Shown here: piece after piece, positions 41,331 through 52,279 of the stretch
Numbering within the stretch: position 1 is the first letter of the stretch
Layout: every line of letters starts with the position of its first letter
Assembly: GCF_000275845.1 (NCBI RefSeq)
Contig: NW_006766927.1
Location: forward strand, 5,825 to 59,099
Direction of reading: 5' to 3'
DNA length: 53,275 bases
Source: Dichomitus squalens LYAD-421 SS1
Lineage: Eukaryota; Basidiomycota; Agaricomycetes; Polyporales; Polyporaceae
Notes under the pieces: generated by a model
Database searches by the model: none
What the model saw: the letters and a program-made list of their open reading frames with translations, nothing else
Told to the model about the DNA's origin: nothing
Program-made: the position numbers and the translations under genes

Positions 41331-42083
41331 TCAGCTCACCGGCTCAAGGGACGCGCATTTCCTTAGCGCCTTGGCTATGCTCAACGCAAGGCCTAGCATT
41401 GTCGTCTCAAAACTTGTGAGGTCAGTTGCTATGTGATGCTCTTGCGGCAGGCCTGGACATGCAGGCCACTGGCCAAACACCGTGAGCTGGTGTCTTCTAA
41501 GTGAGTCGGCAGCGCTCACCCTCAACCTCAGCGTTATAAAGCATGTCCTGCTCTCCAACAATAGGGTCGGTATCCGTTTGTATGGGTGCTCTACCACATT
41601 CACCAAGGCGCCCAAAGTCTCGTTGAGCAAGAAGCTGATTGGTACGCCTTCTTTGCCTTGGATACGTTTCGCGAGATTGAAGCTAACAGCCCTGCCAACT
41701 CCTAGACCGTACCGGGGTAATTTCCTGTGTACATATTCGTCAAGGTCGATACTCGGCCTGCCGACATAGCGTGCCAGTGGACTTCGAACGCTTGTAGAGT
41801 ATAAGACTTGAATCTCAGCAGGTCGGTCATCCCACACAGTGGCGTTGGGTGGCCAGGGCAGTGGTTGGGTACGATGGCGCAGAGGAAGATGTGTTGGATG
41901 GTTCGACGAGCGAGAAGATGCGGTCGTATAGATGACCTCCGACTCTGCGGCTTTCCATTGTCGGTCATGGTCACATGTGGTCCTGTCGCGATCTTTCAAG
42001 GAGAACCCAGGTAGAGGAGTGGCGGTGTAGGGGTCCATTACTGAGAGGTGTGCGAGGTGGAGCTGGAATTCCCTTGATTCCAT
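41331..42083 (-). CDS. Unidentified ORF, 250 codons
   Basis: I do not recognise this protein. The minus-strand frame is open for 750 nt in DNA without strong strand skew, which is unlikely by chance. Codons mostly end in C or G in the middle part. Visible segments include SPLARYVGRPSIDLDEYVHR, KLPRYGLGVGRAVSFNLAKR and LLNETLGALVNVVEHPYKRI, which read like a folded domain without membrane segments or signal peptide. Near the C-terminus a GTGAGC donor (in VSAADS) could end the exon, so the last about 50 residues may be intron readthrough. A further open piece just upstream (42090-42332, minus, with MRTVFMYNRKDREQDLFP) may be another exon, but no in-phase join was found. Could also be a relic. 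Confidence 0.3.
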   Translation of the reverse strand: MESREFQLHLAHLSVMDPYTATPLPGFSLKDRDRTTCDHDRQWKAAESEVIYTTASSRSSNHPTHLPLRHRTQPLPWPPNATVWDDRPAEIQVLYSTSVRSPLARYVGRPSIDLDEYVHRKLPRYGLGVGRAVSFNLAKRIQGKEGVPISFLLNETLGALVNVVEHPYKRIPTLLLESRTCFITLRLRVSAADSLRRHQLTVFGQWPACPGLPQEHHIATDLTSFETTMLGLALSIAKALRKCASLEPVS

Positions 42084-42719
42084 ATTCGATCACAGTACTA
42101 TAAGAATCGGATAGTGTGTCAAAGCGCGAACATGCTCTGTTGTGAACGCGCTTTGTCCGGGGTGTGGCTCGGGTCTGATGGGGCCACTGGTACGCAAAGC
42201 GGGGAAGAGATCTTGCTCACGGTCCTTTCGATTATACATGAATACCGTGCGCATACTGATATCGCCCTCGTCGTCCTGATGTACGACTGGTGCGCCGCTT
42301 TGTAGCGCCAAGTACAATAGGCCTCCTTCCATACTCGGTCAGGCACGAAGCCCTTGCGCATGTATACACCCGCTATCGGCTAGCTCGTGTCAGAGTGGTA
42401 CGGCACAGGAACCGAGTGCCTTACGGCAATTACGCACAGCGTCGACACTTAGTAGTCGTTATGTTGCTGCTTGATTGACTAACGCAGGCTTAGCGCCGTT
42501 AACGAACGTGGGACACTGCGAGTATACGGTAACCGAAGGAGTATAGACTGAGGTTACTACGTCTTGAAAGGGATTGTGCGACTGTACGCAGTGAGAGACA
42601 GAAGTACTCTAGTCGCATTGGTGCGTCAGGCTTGGCTATAGCCAGTCACACTCAACTGCATTGATCAAGATAAACTGCAAGCATTGGATTACGAGTGACC
42701 CTCCGCAGCGGCACTACGA
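42084..42719. other. Region between the ORF and P450 copy A
   Basis: Contains the open piece 42090-42361 (minus) noted for the unidentified ORF, and the 3' region of P450 copy A. No other feature supported. Confidence 0.35.
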
Positions 42720-45060
42720 TTACCGGACGGCAAAACTAACTTTGAGGACCATTTCCGGCTTGGGGCTTGTGTAACCCATCGACGGATAGTTGATACCGGC
42801 GAAGTTCCATGTGATCGGCTTTTCCGGAAGCTCGAACTTGAAATTATCGACGAGCATGGACAGAACACTTTCTGAGCGCAGTAACGTGCATGTCAATCAT
42901 ATAACAACAGTCGCGAGTAGTGGTAAGTAACACGCACTCATCTCGAGCTGTGAGAACTTGAAACCGCTGCATCGTACAGCATTGGTTAGCAGCGGGTAGG
43001 GCGCCATTGGCACGAGGACTTACATGCAAGCATATCCTCCCGCGAGGAAAGTCATCCTGGCAAAAACCGCATAACGTCAGGACAGTTGTGAAGACCGAGA
43101 TGCATCAATGTAACACCCACGTGTTAGCATATATCCCAGGGATATGAGCCTCCTCGACGGACCGAGGCAGCGGCTGCAGCCATCGTTCAGGCTTCCACTT
43201 GCATCCGTCCTCGCCCCATATAGCTTTGTTGGTATTACAAGCGGGCAGGTTCGCGATCACGGTCGTGCCCTTCGGCACTGGGACCTCCGTCATTATCGTC
43301 CCATCGATAGCATGGATTGGCTCGAGTAGCGGGAGCATCGTATCGCGCCACGCTCTAAAAGGTCACCTCAAATGAATGGGTGGTCGCCGCGGAAGTCTGC
43401 ACAGCACTCACTGTCTGATTGAGATGTTTACTGGGGCGAAGCTAACGCACCATTAGAAGACAGCACACCCGACAAACTTAGTTGGCGAGACTCACAGACG
43501 CAACGTCTCCCGGCAGACCGCGTCGAGGTACGGCAATGCTGTTAGTTCGTCATACGGGATTTCAGCACCGTAATGCTCGATTGCTGCACGTAACTCTGCG
43601 CGGAGATTGTCCTGCACGTCCTGATGCTGACATAGAAGATGCAGTATGCGCGATACCGCGTTCGACGTAGTGTCAACACCGGCAAAGATGAAAGTGCTGT
43701 AGTAATGGGAGCCCGTATGGGTATCAATCAACGGGAGTGCTAGATGACTTGGGGCCCGCTGACTTTAATTGCGCTAACAGCTCGTCATCGGGAAGCCTAT
43801 CTTCGTCGGCGGCTTTCATGTTTTCCTTCACTGGTGTCGATTTTTAGAGGGTCGCTATAGTAGATGCAAGAGGAGAAACGTACATAAGATACTAAGCATG
43901 TCCTTCCCTTCTCCGACAGCGTGGACAACATCTCTGTCTCCGTGTTCGATGGCTGCCTTCTTCTCGTTATAGATCTGCCTTGAACGCTCGTGCATCACAT
44001 CGCTGATTGTCTTCATACGCTGGATAGATTTGATAGGCAAGCGATCGAGCATGAAACGGCGGAACGATGCGGGACCAAGCTTCACTGTGACCGGTACCAG
44101 TGCTCTTGCCCACTGAACCTCAGCGAAGGTCGGTCTAGAAGTGAAAGTGAGTTCCGCAGATTGCGTAAATGATGGCGATAGTGCGTACGAACACGAATGC
44201 TTTGACGGCTTCAGCGAAGTCGTTGTGCACTTCTTCAACCAGTGGATCAAAAGAGTATCCCATCATACCCTGTCCGACCAGCTCCAGTGCAGTGCGACCC
44301 ATCCAGGCAAGAATGTCGATTTCCTGCAAGCCATTGATGACGCGGGCCTCAAGACCGACCTTCAGCTGAGAGAAGATCATTCGCCCTTGAGCCAATTGAT
44401 GCGTATAGATACTTCGACGGAGTCACCTTTCCAGTGATGCGGTAGAAGATCGGTGCCAATCCGCGTATATGAGCCGCGGAGAACGCAGGATTGAGCGATT
44501 TACGCTGTTTCCTATGTTTCTGTCCGAAGGTGGACAAAAGGCCTGGCCCAAATAGCAATGTGTTTGTACTTAGTACAGAAAGTTAGTCGGAAACATAGGT
44601 TCACGACCGTCGCGACGGGGATAACGCACAGGATGGTTCGGGGGCCTCTGCTGTAACTCTCCTGGTCCTTGACATATATTGAATGAAGAGCCTTAGGATC
44701 GTACACGTGTAACCACCGAGCCTAAGGTTCTCCGCAGATATAGGTGCTGAAATCGAGTGTGAGAGAAGGAGTGTAACATACCCCAAAGAAGCCATTGATC
44801 TTCGCAACCGGGCCGTAACTATCGAGAAACCCCGTGAGCCATTCCGCATTGTCGCGAGCCAAGAGCTGCTCCACATTGCCTGCCACAAACGGAGTGAGAC
44901 TCGCGTTGTGTCGCCATCAGTGCACCGTACCTGAGAAGACCGATCCAGATGGGGGACCCGGAATCCTGTCGACTGGAGTACGCACGATATAATTCCTGAT
45001 GAGAAGCCACAGAAGACGGAGGGCACCCAGAGAGACAGCCAAGACGAGCAGCTGGGTCAT
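42720..45060 (-). CDS. Cytochrome P450 monooxygenase, copy A (intact)
   Basis: Heme-thiolate monooxygenase, ER-anchored. Thirteen exons (minus): 45060-44931, 44879-44782, 44721-44630, 44568-44427, 44365-44193, 44134-43884, 43830-43764, 43696-43496, 43441-43412, 43354-43121, 43056-43024, 42966-42938, 42871-42720; the total closes to 543 aa, a normal microsomal length. The N-terminal helix ([18 protein letters not shown]) is followed by the Pro-rich hinge RIPGPPSG. The I-helix shows [12 protein letters not shown] (oxygen-activating Asp326-Thr327), the K-helix ETLRL (Glu381, Arg384), then KPERW, and the heme loop [17 protein letters not shown] with ligand Cys483. In that loop the usual Arg two before Cys is Tyr. 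Substrate is unknown; family numbering is not attempted. It lies 624 nt downstream of copy B, on the same strand. Confidence 0.93.
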
Positions 45061-45683
45061 GGCAGATATCGGATGGTGAAGACGACAAGGTTCACGTTCA
45101 GCGTGCGAAGTGCTTCTGCAAGTCGACGAACTGCGCCCGGCGCTGTCTCTCTATGTCCGAAATGTCAAAACCGGTTGCGTGCATGCTGATGCGGAACGAG
45201 CGTTTCACGAGAATGACTAGTAGCAGCGACCGACCACTCGATACGATTCCTACCGTCTCTCAATGACGATCGGAACAAGGGCGCGGCGAGACTCTTCGCT
45301 GTAGTCGATGAAGGGGCAGCAACATCACTACTTAGTACTTAGTCACGGTATAGTCGGTTAGTACTTGCGCGCCAGCACGTTGCCTCAGCGTCTATACGCA
45401 CTTCTGCCTCGGCGCCAACTCGGCAGGGATTCACCAGCTTCAGGCTAATTGAAGCCACTCGCCCGAATACCTACCAGTCTTGTACTTGGTCCAGGAGAGC
45501 CGTATCACTTCGATAGGTTATCCAAGATGGGAGATCCAATTACAACGCATACTACACTAGCGGCATGCACCATGCAATTACAGTATTCTAGAAGTTCGAA
45601 CTACTAGCTTGATATTCCTTACTAGGCGGCAGCCGCAACGAATTTCAGAGCTTCCTGTCGGCCTCGTCGTAATCCTTAGAGGG
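45061..45683. other. Spacer between the two P450 genes
   Basis: Promoter of copy A and 3' end of copy B. Near 45330-45370 several TTAGTACTT/ACTTAGTAC words recur. No gene. Confidence 0.45.
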
Positions 45684-48030
45684 TCAAGGATTCCAAAAAC
45701 TCATCCTGAGGGTCATTTCGGGCTCGTTGCCTGAATAACTACTTGCCGAGTAGGGAACTCCTTCGAAATTACACACTATCGGCTTCTCGGAAAGCTCGAA
45801 CTTGAAGGATGACACTAAAATCGCAAGTGCCACCTCTGTAGCATCCATTCAGTCCATCTCAAGGCTGCACGGGATCCATGCGAAGGAAGTACTCATTTCG
45901 AGCTGTGCGTATTTGAAGCCGCTGGTATATGGTCAAATTGCGTCAGCGCACCCATCACAGGCCCACGTATAGACATCGAATCTCACATGCAAGCATGACT
46001 CCCAGCAAGGAACGACATCCTAAGTCAACGCAAGATGCTCAATCGACGGAAATAAGGACAGGCAACGGATGCCACCTACAGATTCGAGTATGTTCCAGGG
46101 ACACGAGCATCCTCTACGGCTTGAGGTAATGGCTGGAGCCATCTCTCTGGCTTCCATTCTAGGGCGTCCTCCCCCCACAAGGCCTTGTTGGTATTGCATG
46201 CACGGATATAAGACCATAAGATAGTACCCTTAGGTACGAGGATCTCATACAAGAGCGTCCCATCGACACCACAGACTGGCTCGGAGAATGGGAGGACGGT
46301 ATCCATTCGAGCCCTAGTTCACGCCCGGCGATTAGCTATGAAGATTCCTCAGAATCATTAGACCTATATGCACTTACTCTCTGACGGATAGGTACGCCGT
46401 AGGGTATCTATCGCCCACGGAAAACAGTTCAGAAGCCAAGCGAAGTACAAGCCGAGACATGCACACTTACAGACGCAGTGTCTCGCGACAAACAGCATCC
46501 AGATAAGGCAGCTGCGAAAGCTCATCATACGGGATCAAAGGACCGTACTGTTCAAACGCCGCTGTGACTTCAGAACGAAGTTCACTTTGGACGTCTCGAT
46601 GCTGACAGAGCTGATGTAGAATACGTGACAACGTGGTAGCCGTAGTGTCCACTCCAGCGATGATGAACGTGCTAGGTGTGCCGCAAAGTTCGTGATCAGA
46701 TGACTCGGTGCCAAAGCTTCGCACACACCCTATCTGAGCCAAAATTTCTTCATCAGGGATCTTGTCCTCATCGGCAGCGTTCATGTTCTCTCTCACTGAA
46801 CAAATGTTATGATGGCATGAAAAGAGACGGTATATCGTGGGGCTTACGGAAGATGCTCATCATATCATTTCGTTCTCCGACGGTATGCAACGACTCCTGA
46901 TCCCCGCGGGCGACTGCCGCTCTCTTCGCCTCGAGTATTCCTTTCGCCTTGTCATATAACGTGTCACATACATTCTTGACGCGCTGGACGGATTTGATGG
47001 GCAGCACATCAAGAACGCGCCGGCGAAACCACGCCGGTCCAAGGTAGCCGAGAAAGGGGATGATGACTGCCCAGTTACGGGCCTCCGTAGTGGCAGGTCT
47101 GGGTAGAGAGGGGCACGATGATCAGTGCTCACACGGATAGCAAGATCGGCTTTAATTAGACAAACATGAGATCCTTGAACGCCTTTGCGTATGCGTCTTC
47201 CGAATCGGACACCAGGGGATCAAACGAGTACCCAAGGATCCCCGTCCAACGAGCTCCATGGAAGCGCGCTTCATCCAACCAAGTATCTCGATATCCCTCG
47301 GACCATCCTTGACCTGTCTCTCGACTGCGGTTCTGAGCTACTTCTTGTCATCAGACAAAGTTTGGATGAGAAAACGTGGCCACGACATCCCACCTTTCCG
47401 ACAATATCGAAAAACAGCGGGGTCAATTCGCGCATGTGGGGCGTGGAGAACGCCGGATTCAATATCTTGCGCTGCTTCTTGTGCTTTTCGCCATAGGCCG
47501 ACAAGAGTCCAGGCCCGATAGTCAAATCGCCGGTTCTGCGATTGCCCTTCAGCGACGCTTCGACCAAGACCAAGCGTCAATACGTACTCGTTGGTTATCT
47601 TTCCCCTCCAGTAGTTGTCCTGATCCTTGACGTGGATGCTGTGCAGGGCCTTCAGATCATAAACGTGTAGAGTCTTGATCTGTAGCGACTGACGTCAGGG
47701 AGCTCGAAACAAGAGGAGAAAGGAAACGCGTACTCCGAGGGCAGCAGTGAGCTTGGACACCGGACCATAGGTCTCTATAAGATGGTTGAGGAAGGCGTCG
47801 TTGTCGTGGGTAAAGAATCGTTGCATGTTTCCTGGTTCATGGAAGAAAACATTAGTGCGTCGGTCAAGACGAGCATGGTTTATGGGCACAAACGGACCTA
47901 GGAGCAGTGATGCTGGAGCCGGTCCTGGGATGTTGTCGAGTGGGGTGGTGCCCACAAAGAAGTTACGCGTGAAGCGCCATATCATATAGGCAATAGAACA
48001 GACAACAACGAAAACAGCGAGGTTGGCCAT
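45684..48030 (-). pseudogene. Cytochrome P450, copy B, with one-base deletion in exon 5
   Basis: Paralogue of copy A. Exons (minus): 48030-47898, 47831-47734, 47679-47588, 47535-47394, 47337-47166, 47098-46848, 46795-46729, 46671-46471, 46407-46378, 46313-46080, 46019-45987, 45921-45893, 45835-45684. Apart from exon 1 (133 against 130 nt), every exon equals its counterpart in A except exon 5, which is 172 instead of 173 nt. There, after MELVGRG (about 47240-47250, in a run of four C on the plus strand), the frame slips by one before [10 protein letters not shown]. Everything downstream is intact: FIIAGVDTTATT, ETLRL, KPERW and the heme loop FLAGSHACIGFKYAQLE (His instead of Arg before Cys). 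So the lesion is young, or is a sequencing error. A TATA box lies just upstream. If real, translation stops soon after about 160 residues, before the I-helix. Confidence 0.8.
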
Positions 48031-48074
48031 GAAGGTCTCCGGAAACCATGACCAGCAAAGATGGCGTCCAGAAG

Positions 48075-48081
48075 TATATAT
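48075..48081 (-). promoter_or_regulatory. TATA box of P450 copy B
   Basis: TATATA-type heptamer (read GGATATATACTTC on the minus strand) about 45-50 nt before the start codon at 48030, a fitting distance for a short fungal leader. Its preservation suggests the frameshifted gene may still be transcribed. Confidence 0.45.
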
Positions 48082-48474
48082 CCTTCTCTGGGAACGAGAA
48101 GGTCGATCGAGTCACCGAGTAGACTGCTGCCGGTTTCACCCGTGTGACAGAGCAACGCTTCGGTTTGGTTGCGCAGTGTTGAGGCATCGTGTGTGAGCTA
48201 TAGCAGGAAGAGCATCAGCGTCTATGGGGGTCGCGGTACCGGTGACCATTCAGATGATGACTTTGATACGTTCCGAGAGCATTCGTCCGCACGGCCTGCC
48301 TGTGCGTGGCGCAAGATGTGGGGCGCATTGACATCTCATGTACAACAGCACGCATCGCTTGACGTCAATTCAATTACAGTATAGGATTGCACTACTTAGC
48401 TGCGAGTATCCAATATGCCCGAAAGATATCCGAACCTTTCCGCCATGACAACTCTCAGAAATCTCAAGCCTCCA
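48082..48474. other. Intergenic with a CRE-like palindrome
   Basis: TTGACGTCAA occurs at about 48359-48368, in the 3' side of the CxCxxC gene and about 330 nt upstream of P450 copy B. No gene seen. Confidence 0.35.
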
Positions 48475-49204
48475 CTACTCTTCGTCGTCTGACACTGGAT
48501 CGCGAGAGTCCTCGTCGTCGTCTGGGAGAGCTCCCAGACTCTCCACGGAGAGCCCTAGCTTCTCGCGCACCAGCCCAAAGTCGAGGTCATTTGCGCACTT
48601 CTCGTGGTTCTCTTCGCCGTCGAGGACTGCGTCGATGTACTGCGTCTCCGCATCGTAGAGACGACCGAGCGGGGTGAGTTCCTCTCGCGCGCGATCGACA
48701 ATGCAATCAAGCGCGTATTCTGCCTTGCCTCCGTTATCGAGGAAGACGGCAATGGGTTTCAATGACGCGTCTTCCGAGTCACGCAACTCAGCGAGTTTGG
48801 CGGAGACGGTAGCCACAGTGGGGAAATCTTTGCGCTCCTCGCTGAGCAGGTCCTTGATTGCTTCGAAAACGGCAATATATCCACGATAGACAGCATCTCC
48901 AGACTGTGTGGAGGGCCCGATCTTGTGGCGCACTTCAAGGGGCAGATAGTAGACGGAGTTGTCTATGTGGGTGTAATCGATGGGGAGGACGCTTGTGACA
49001 TCTTCTCCAACACCGTCCTGAGTGTGGAGGAGAGACTTCGCGAGCCCATATCTAAGCTCCGTGGAGTCTGAGAGGGCATATTGACGAGGTGGTTGTGGCG
49101 GGAAAAAGGGATATACACTCACAGTCCAACAGCTCCTTCATCCTAGGCGACAACCAGCCCTCGAAACATTGGCCGCAGGTACAGGTCTGCTTCGTTTCAG
49201 ACAT
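48475..49204 (-). CDS. Small CxCxxC-motif protein, function unknown
   Basis: Exons (minus): 49204-49123 and 49067-48475, giving 224 aa. The start MSETKQTCTCGQCFEGWLSP leads with a CxCxxC cysteine cluster, then LSPRMKELLDYSTELRYGLA. This arrangement, a CxCGQC head followed by GWLSPRM, occurs in a set of uncharacterised basidiomycete proteins, as far as I recall. The body is mostly helical in appearance, with ETQYIDAVLDGEENHEKCAN, and the C-terminus is very acidic (LPDDDEDSRDPVSDDEE). No signal peptide or membrane segment. The Cys cluster could bind zinc, but with only three Cys and one more distant Cys this is a guess. The 55-nt intron has a TCTCAG acceptor and keeps phase. It is head-to-head with the BRCT-like gene, 688 nt apart. 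Confidence 0.7.
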
Positions 49205-49892
49205 TGCGGTCCGATAGGTGGTAAGATGGTCTGGCCAAGAAAGGTATTGTCATTCCAGTTCAACGAAGACCGAGTTCTTATGGGATGCGCCCAAGCATGG
49301 AGACGGACAAAGCGACAGGATAAGCGCCAAGGGAGATTTCCGGTGCGTGGTCCCTGCGTGCTCTGAAGACAAGACCGGAAAGATGGCGGCGCGTTGAGTA
49401 CGACAGTGACGGAAAAGTACCAAAGCACTTTTGTGAATTGTATGGGGATATCAAATGGAGAGCATGAGTGAGACGCCGAGTAGACGAACTGCGGATGAAT
49501 CCAGGCCACTGGCGCCGTCGTACACTCCCTTCGTACTGGGATCCGACTGTATGCAGTCCCATCCGGACTTGACTAGTCCGAGTATGACGACGTCTTGGCC
49601 GCCATGATATCGACGGGGCTGCAAACAGCACAGGCCTGTCTCCATCATCCTCAGGCGGCTCATCCGTGGCTTTCCTTGCCAGCTCCAACGTAAACAGGAC
49701 AATGTGGATGTCAGTTATGGCTCTTGTCATCCCCGAGCTTATCTATCGGCTTGGTCCGTATCATGTTGTTCACTTCCCTCTTCTACAACAGAGTCCGAAG
49801 GCTGATTTCGACTGCTGGAGCCCGGACCTCTGCTCTCTCGCCAGCTTCGAGTCTCACTTCGAGTCTCCCTTGACGACCACTAAGCGCCCAAG
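49205..49892. other. Divergent promoter region
   Basis: Lies between the CxCxxC gene and the BRCT-like gene. Two overlapping minus-strand frames (49278-49730 and 49451-49702) contain protein-like pieces such as DVVILGLVKSGWDCIQSD, but no consistent gene could be assembled. Confidence 0.3.
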
Positions 49893-51121
49893 ATGACCAG
49901 GCTTCCGAGTAAGTACTGGCAAGCGCCACCTGCGTCTGCTTCTAGTAAAGCCACCAACGGGAGGGTATGTCTAACGCTTCGCTTTCCATTCCGCTTGGTA
50001 TGTGAGCCTTCCCTCTGAGCTGTTTCTCGAGACTGAAACGACAAACAGCCTCTCGCAGACCCCAATATTCGTTCCTCCGGAATGGACAGCACTTCTGCTT
50101 TAGAGCTCTTTTCCGGTAACGGTGCGTGATGTCGTGCATATGCGCTCAACTCGCTTACACTGTGCATATAGCCTGCTTCAGTCCACGAGTCCCTATAATG
50201 GCGAAGAAGGAATGGGGTGAGTGAGGCGAGGCGCGCCAGTGCGATGTCTCGCTGGAACTCCCACTTCTGCTCTAGTACATAATGGAGGCAAAATCGCCTT
50301 CCCTCAGTCTGGCGCAACGGGTGCGACGTACGTTTTCTGCGATGGCGAGGACGACCCATGGTTTCTCAAGTGAGTACGCGCTACTCGATATACCGCAAGC
50401 AGGCTATGCTCAAGTAGTTTCCGTGTCGATAGGTTGTACCAGAGGTCTATCGCTGTAAGCGCAGAACGTGAGGAAGTAATTATTGGCTGAACCGAACCTC
50501 CCAGGTATTTCACTGGGCATGGATCTCTGCAGTAGTGGCTGCACGGTTCCGTCTGCCAATCTCCGCGTACGTGATTGACGGTAAGTTATGTATCGAGAAC
50601 CCTTCTCACTTCAGGCTCAAAGAGACATTCTAGGCTACTCCACCGAACCTGTCCGACCCGCATATAGCCAATCCGGTGATCCGGAAGAAGATTTAGACCG
50701 CACACTGCTGAGCACTCCTCCCTTGAACGCGCATATAGTCAGCCCGTCGGCTAAATCCGAGCCCTACGAGTCGAAGAGTGTTACGCCACCCTGCGGAGAT
50801 GTATGTCCCGTCGTAGATCTACGCCTGATGGTCCGATCGCGGCAAGCCAGAACGGGGCGCCCTTTGAAGACCAGCGAAGTCATCGAGCGTTTTCAAGACG
50901 AATACGAGCACAAAGGGGCGCCCCCTATGCGGTTAGTCCGACCTCTGTCATCGGGTCATCTAAAAACGTACCAAGGTCTTTTCAGGCGGCTTGCTGCGAC
51001 TGGTGCTATCCCTGTGTCCGAGGCGCTCGACGCTTTGCGGCACGTCTCTACAGCTAAGGCGGTCCAGTTCGTCCCGGGGACCGTCCATCGCGGAAAAGAA
51101 TTTCAGTGCTGGTATGCTTGA
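49893..51121 (+). CDS. BRCT-domain-like protein, seven exons
   Basis: Exons 49893-49964, 50049-50115, 50172-50216, 50276-50369, 50433-50454, 50505-50580 and 50634-51121 keep phase and give 287 aa. None of the first six exons exceeds 95 nt, and exon 5 is only 22 nt. The assembled N-terminal half resembles a BRCT repeat. It reads ALELFSACFSPRV, then a glycine turn VHNGGKIAF, ATYVFCDGEDDPWFLK, and the signature tryptophan helix IAVFHWAWISAVVAA before LPISAYVIDG. BRCT domains bind phosphopeptides or DNA ends in repair and checkpoint proteins, so a nuclear DNA-damage role is plausible. The C-terminal half (from about 130) is first disordered, then basic (RSRQARTGRPLKTSEVIERF) and unidentified. The acceptor at 50633 was preferred to an earlier CAG at 50614 because only it keeps the frame. 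The BRCT call rests on pattern, not on alignment. Confidence 0.6.
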
Positions 51122-51408
51122 CGAAGGCTACGCTTCTTCCTTTCATCTACGAAACCCGACACTTCCTGCAGCAGACATGAATTGTGGTTTCACACGTCAA
51201 TGGCAGACTGAAATGAAGAGCTCTATAGGCGTGCATTCACTTGTCCAGGGTAGTGTCTTCTCGAATCAAGATCATGTATAAATATGATAAGCAAGGATAG
51301 GCTACATGTACGATGGTATGGCAGGTATCAATGTGGTCTAGGCATTAGTCGTGAAGAATACATCAGTGTACAGAGCAGAGGCGCAGGCACAAGCACAGAA
51401 GTCGGCAG
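51122..51408. other. Convergent 3' ends
   Basis: Short spacer between the BRCT-like gene and the minus-strand gene; AT-richer strings near 51285 may include polyadenylation signals. No gene. Confidence 0.4.
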
Positions 51409-52279
51409 CTATTCATCCGGGTCTGATACCGCATAATTCAAGTCGGCGATGAAGAGATTGCTCTCCACGCGCTCTAATCTGACAAGCCAAACCCTATAGA
51501 ACGCGTCTTGGCGTAGCCGAAATTCGAACACCTCGTAATGGGATAAACGGGATGTACGCTGTTGCTAGACATGTCATCAACGACGAGTCGGGACAGGAGG
51601 GATACGTCATGAGTACGCTCACCTCAACGAACCTATTGAACACCTGCGCCACCAACATCGCCAGCTGCAGCCGTGTCAGCGTGTCGTTGACGGGGACCCA
51701 TTCCTCGTACACCTCGGCCGCAGGCTCGTAACCTGCCGGGTGCGGCCACTGCAGGCATGATGGTAAATGTTTGCTCAGGCAAGCATACAGGAGGATGCGC
51801 ACCACGAAGCGGATCCTAATCCGCCGCAGTGCCACGTTGGTGAGCACCTTCGTCCTTGCTCCAAGGACAATTCTGTGAAGCGCTGCTGCGGATGCACACA
51901 GGAGCGCATACATAGGTATGCCGCGCTGTCGAAGAAACGGCCGGGCGTTCCTGTTGAATGAGAACTCAATCTTTTGTCCGACTACAGCTTGAGACCGCGT
52001 CATGGGTCGGTCCACGGCCCTTTGCGAGTGGTCTCCACCGACGTGTCTGGCATCGCGAGGAACAGGCTTGAGTACCTGCACCTCGCTCTCAGTCAATGTG
52101 GTGGCGCCTTCGATGGTTGAGAACGCCCTGGGGTATTTGTTCTCGGTTTCTGGAAACAGTGATTGGTACAATCGCGTCTCTCCTTCAAAGATCATGTCCC
52201 AGTCATCCATGACGGGAGGAAGAGGTGGGCAGCTCGGAGAGGGAGCCTTAGATCGGTAGCGCGTAGAGCGAGTCTCCAT
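51409..52279 (-). CDS. Unidentified three-exon protein
   Basis: I do not recognise the family. Exons (minus): 52279-51803, 51748-51623, 51564-51409; all junctions are phase 0 and give 252 aa. The start METRSTRYRSKAPSPSCPPL is chosen because it is the first ATG followed by protein-like sequence; MDDWDMIFEGETRLYQ at 52210 is the alternative. After an acidic/Ser-rich linker the conserved-looking core runs IEFSFNRNARPFLRQRGIPM, YALLCASAAALHRIVLGARTK, then across intron 1 RIRFVWPHPAGYEPAAEVYE, LTRLQLAMLVAQVFNRFVE, and across intron 2 SHYEVFEFRLRQDAFYRVWL to a C-terminus VSDPDE. No membrane helix or signal peptide is evident. Intron 1 is 54 nt and stop-free, so its retention would insert 18 residues. 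A basidiomycete-restricted protein is the best guess. Confidence 0.6.
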
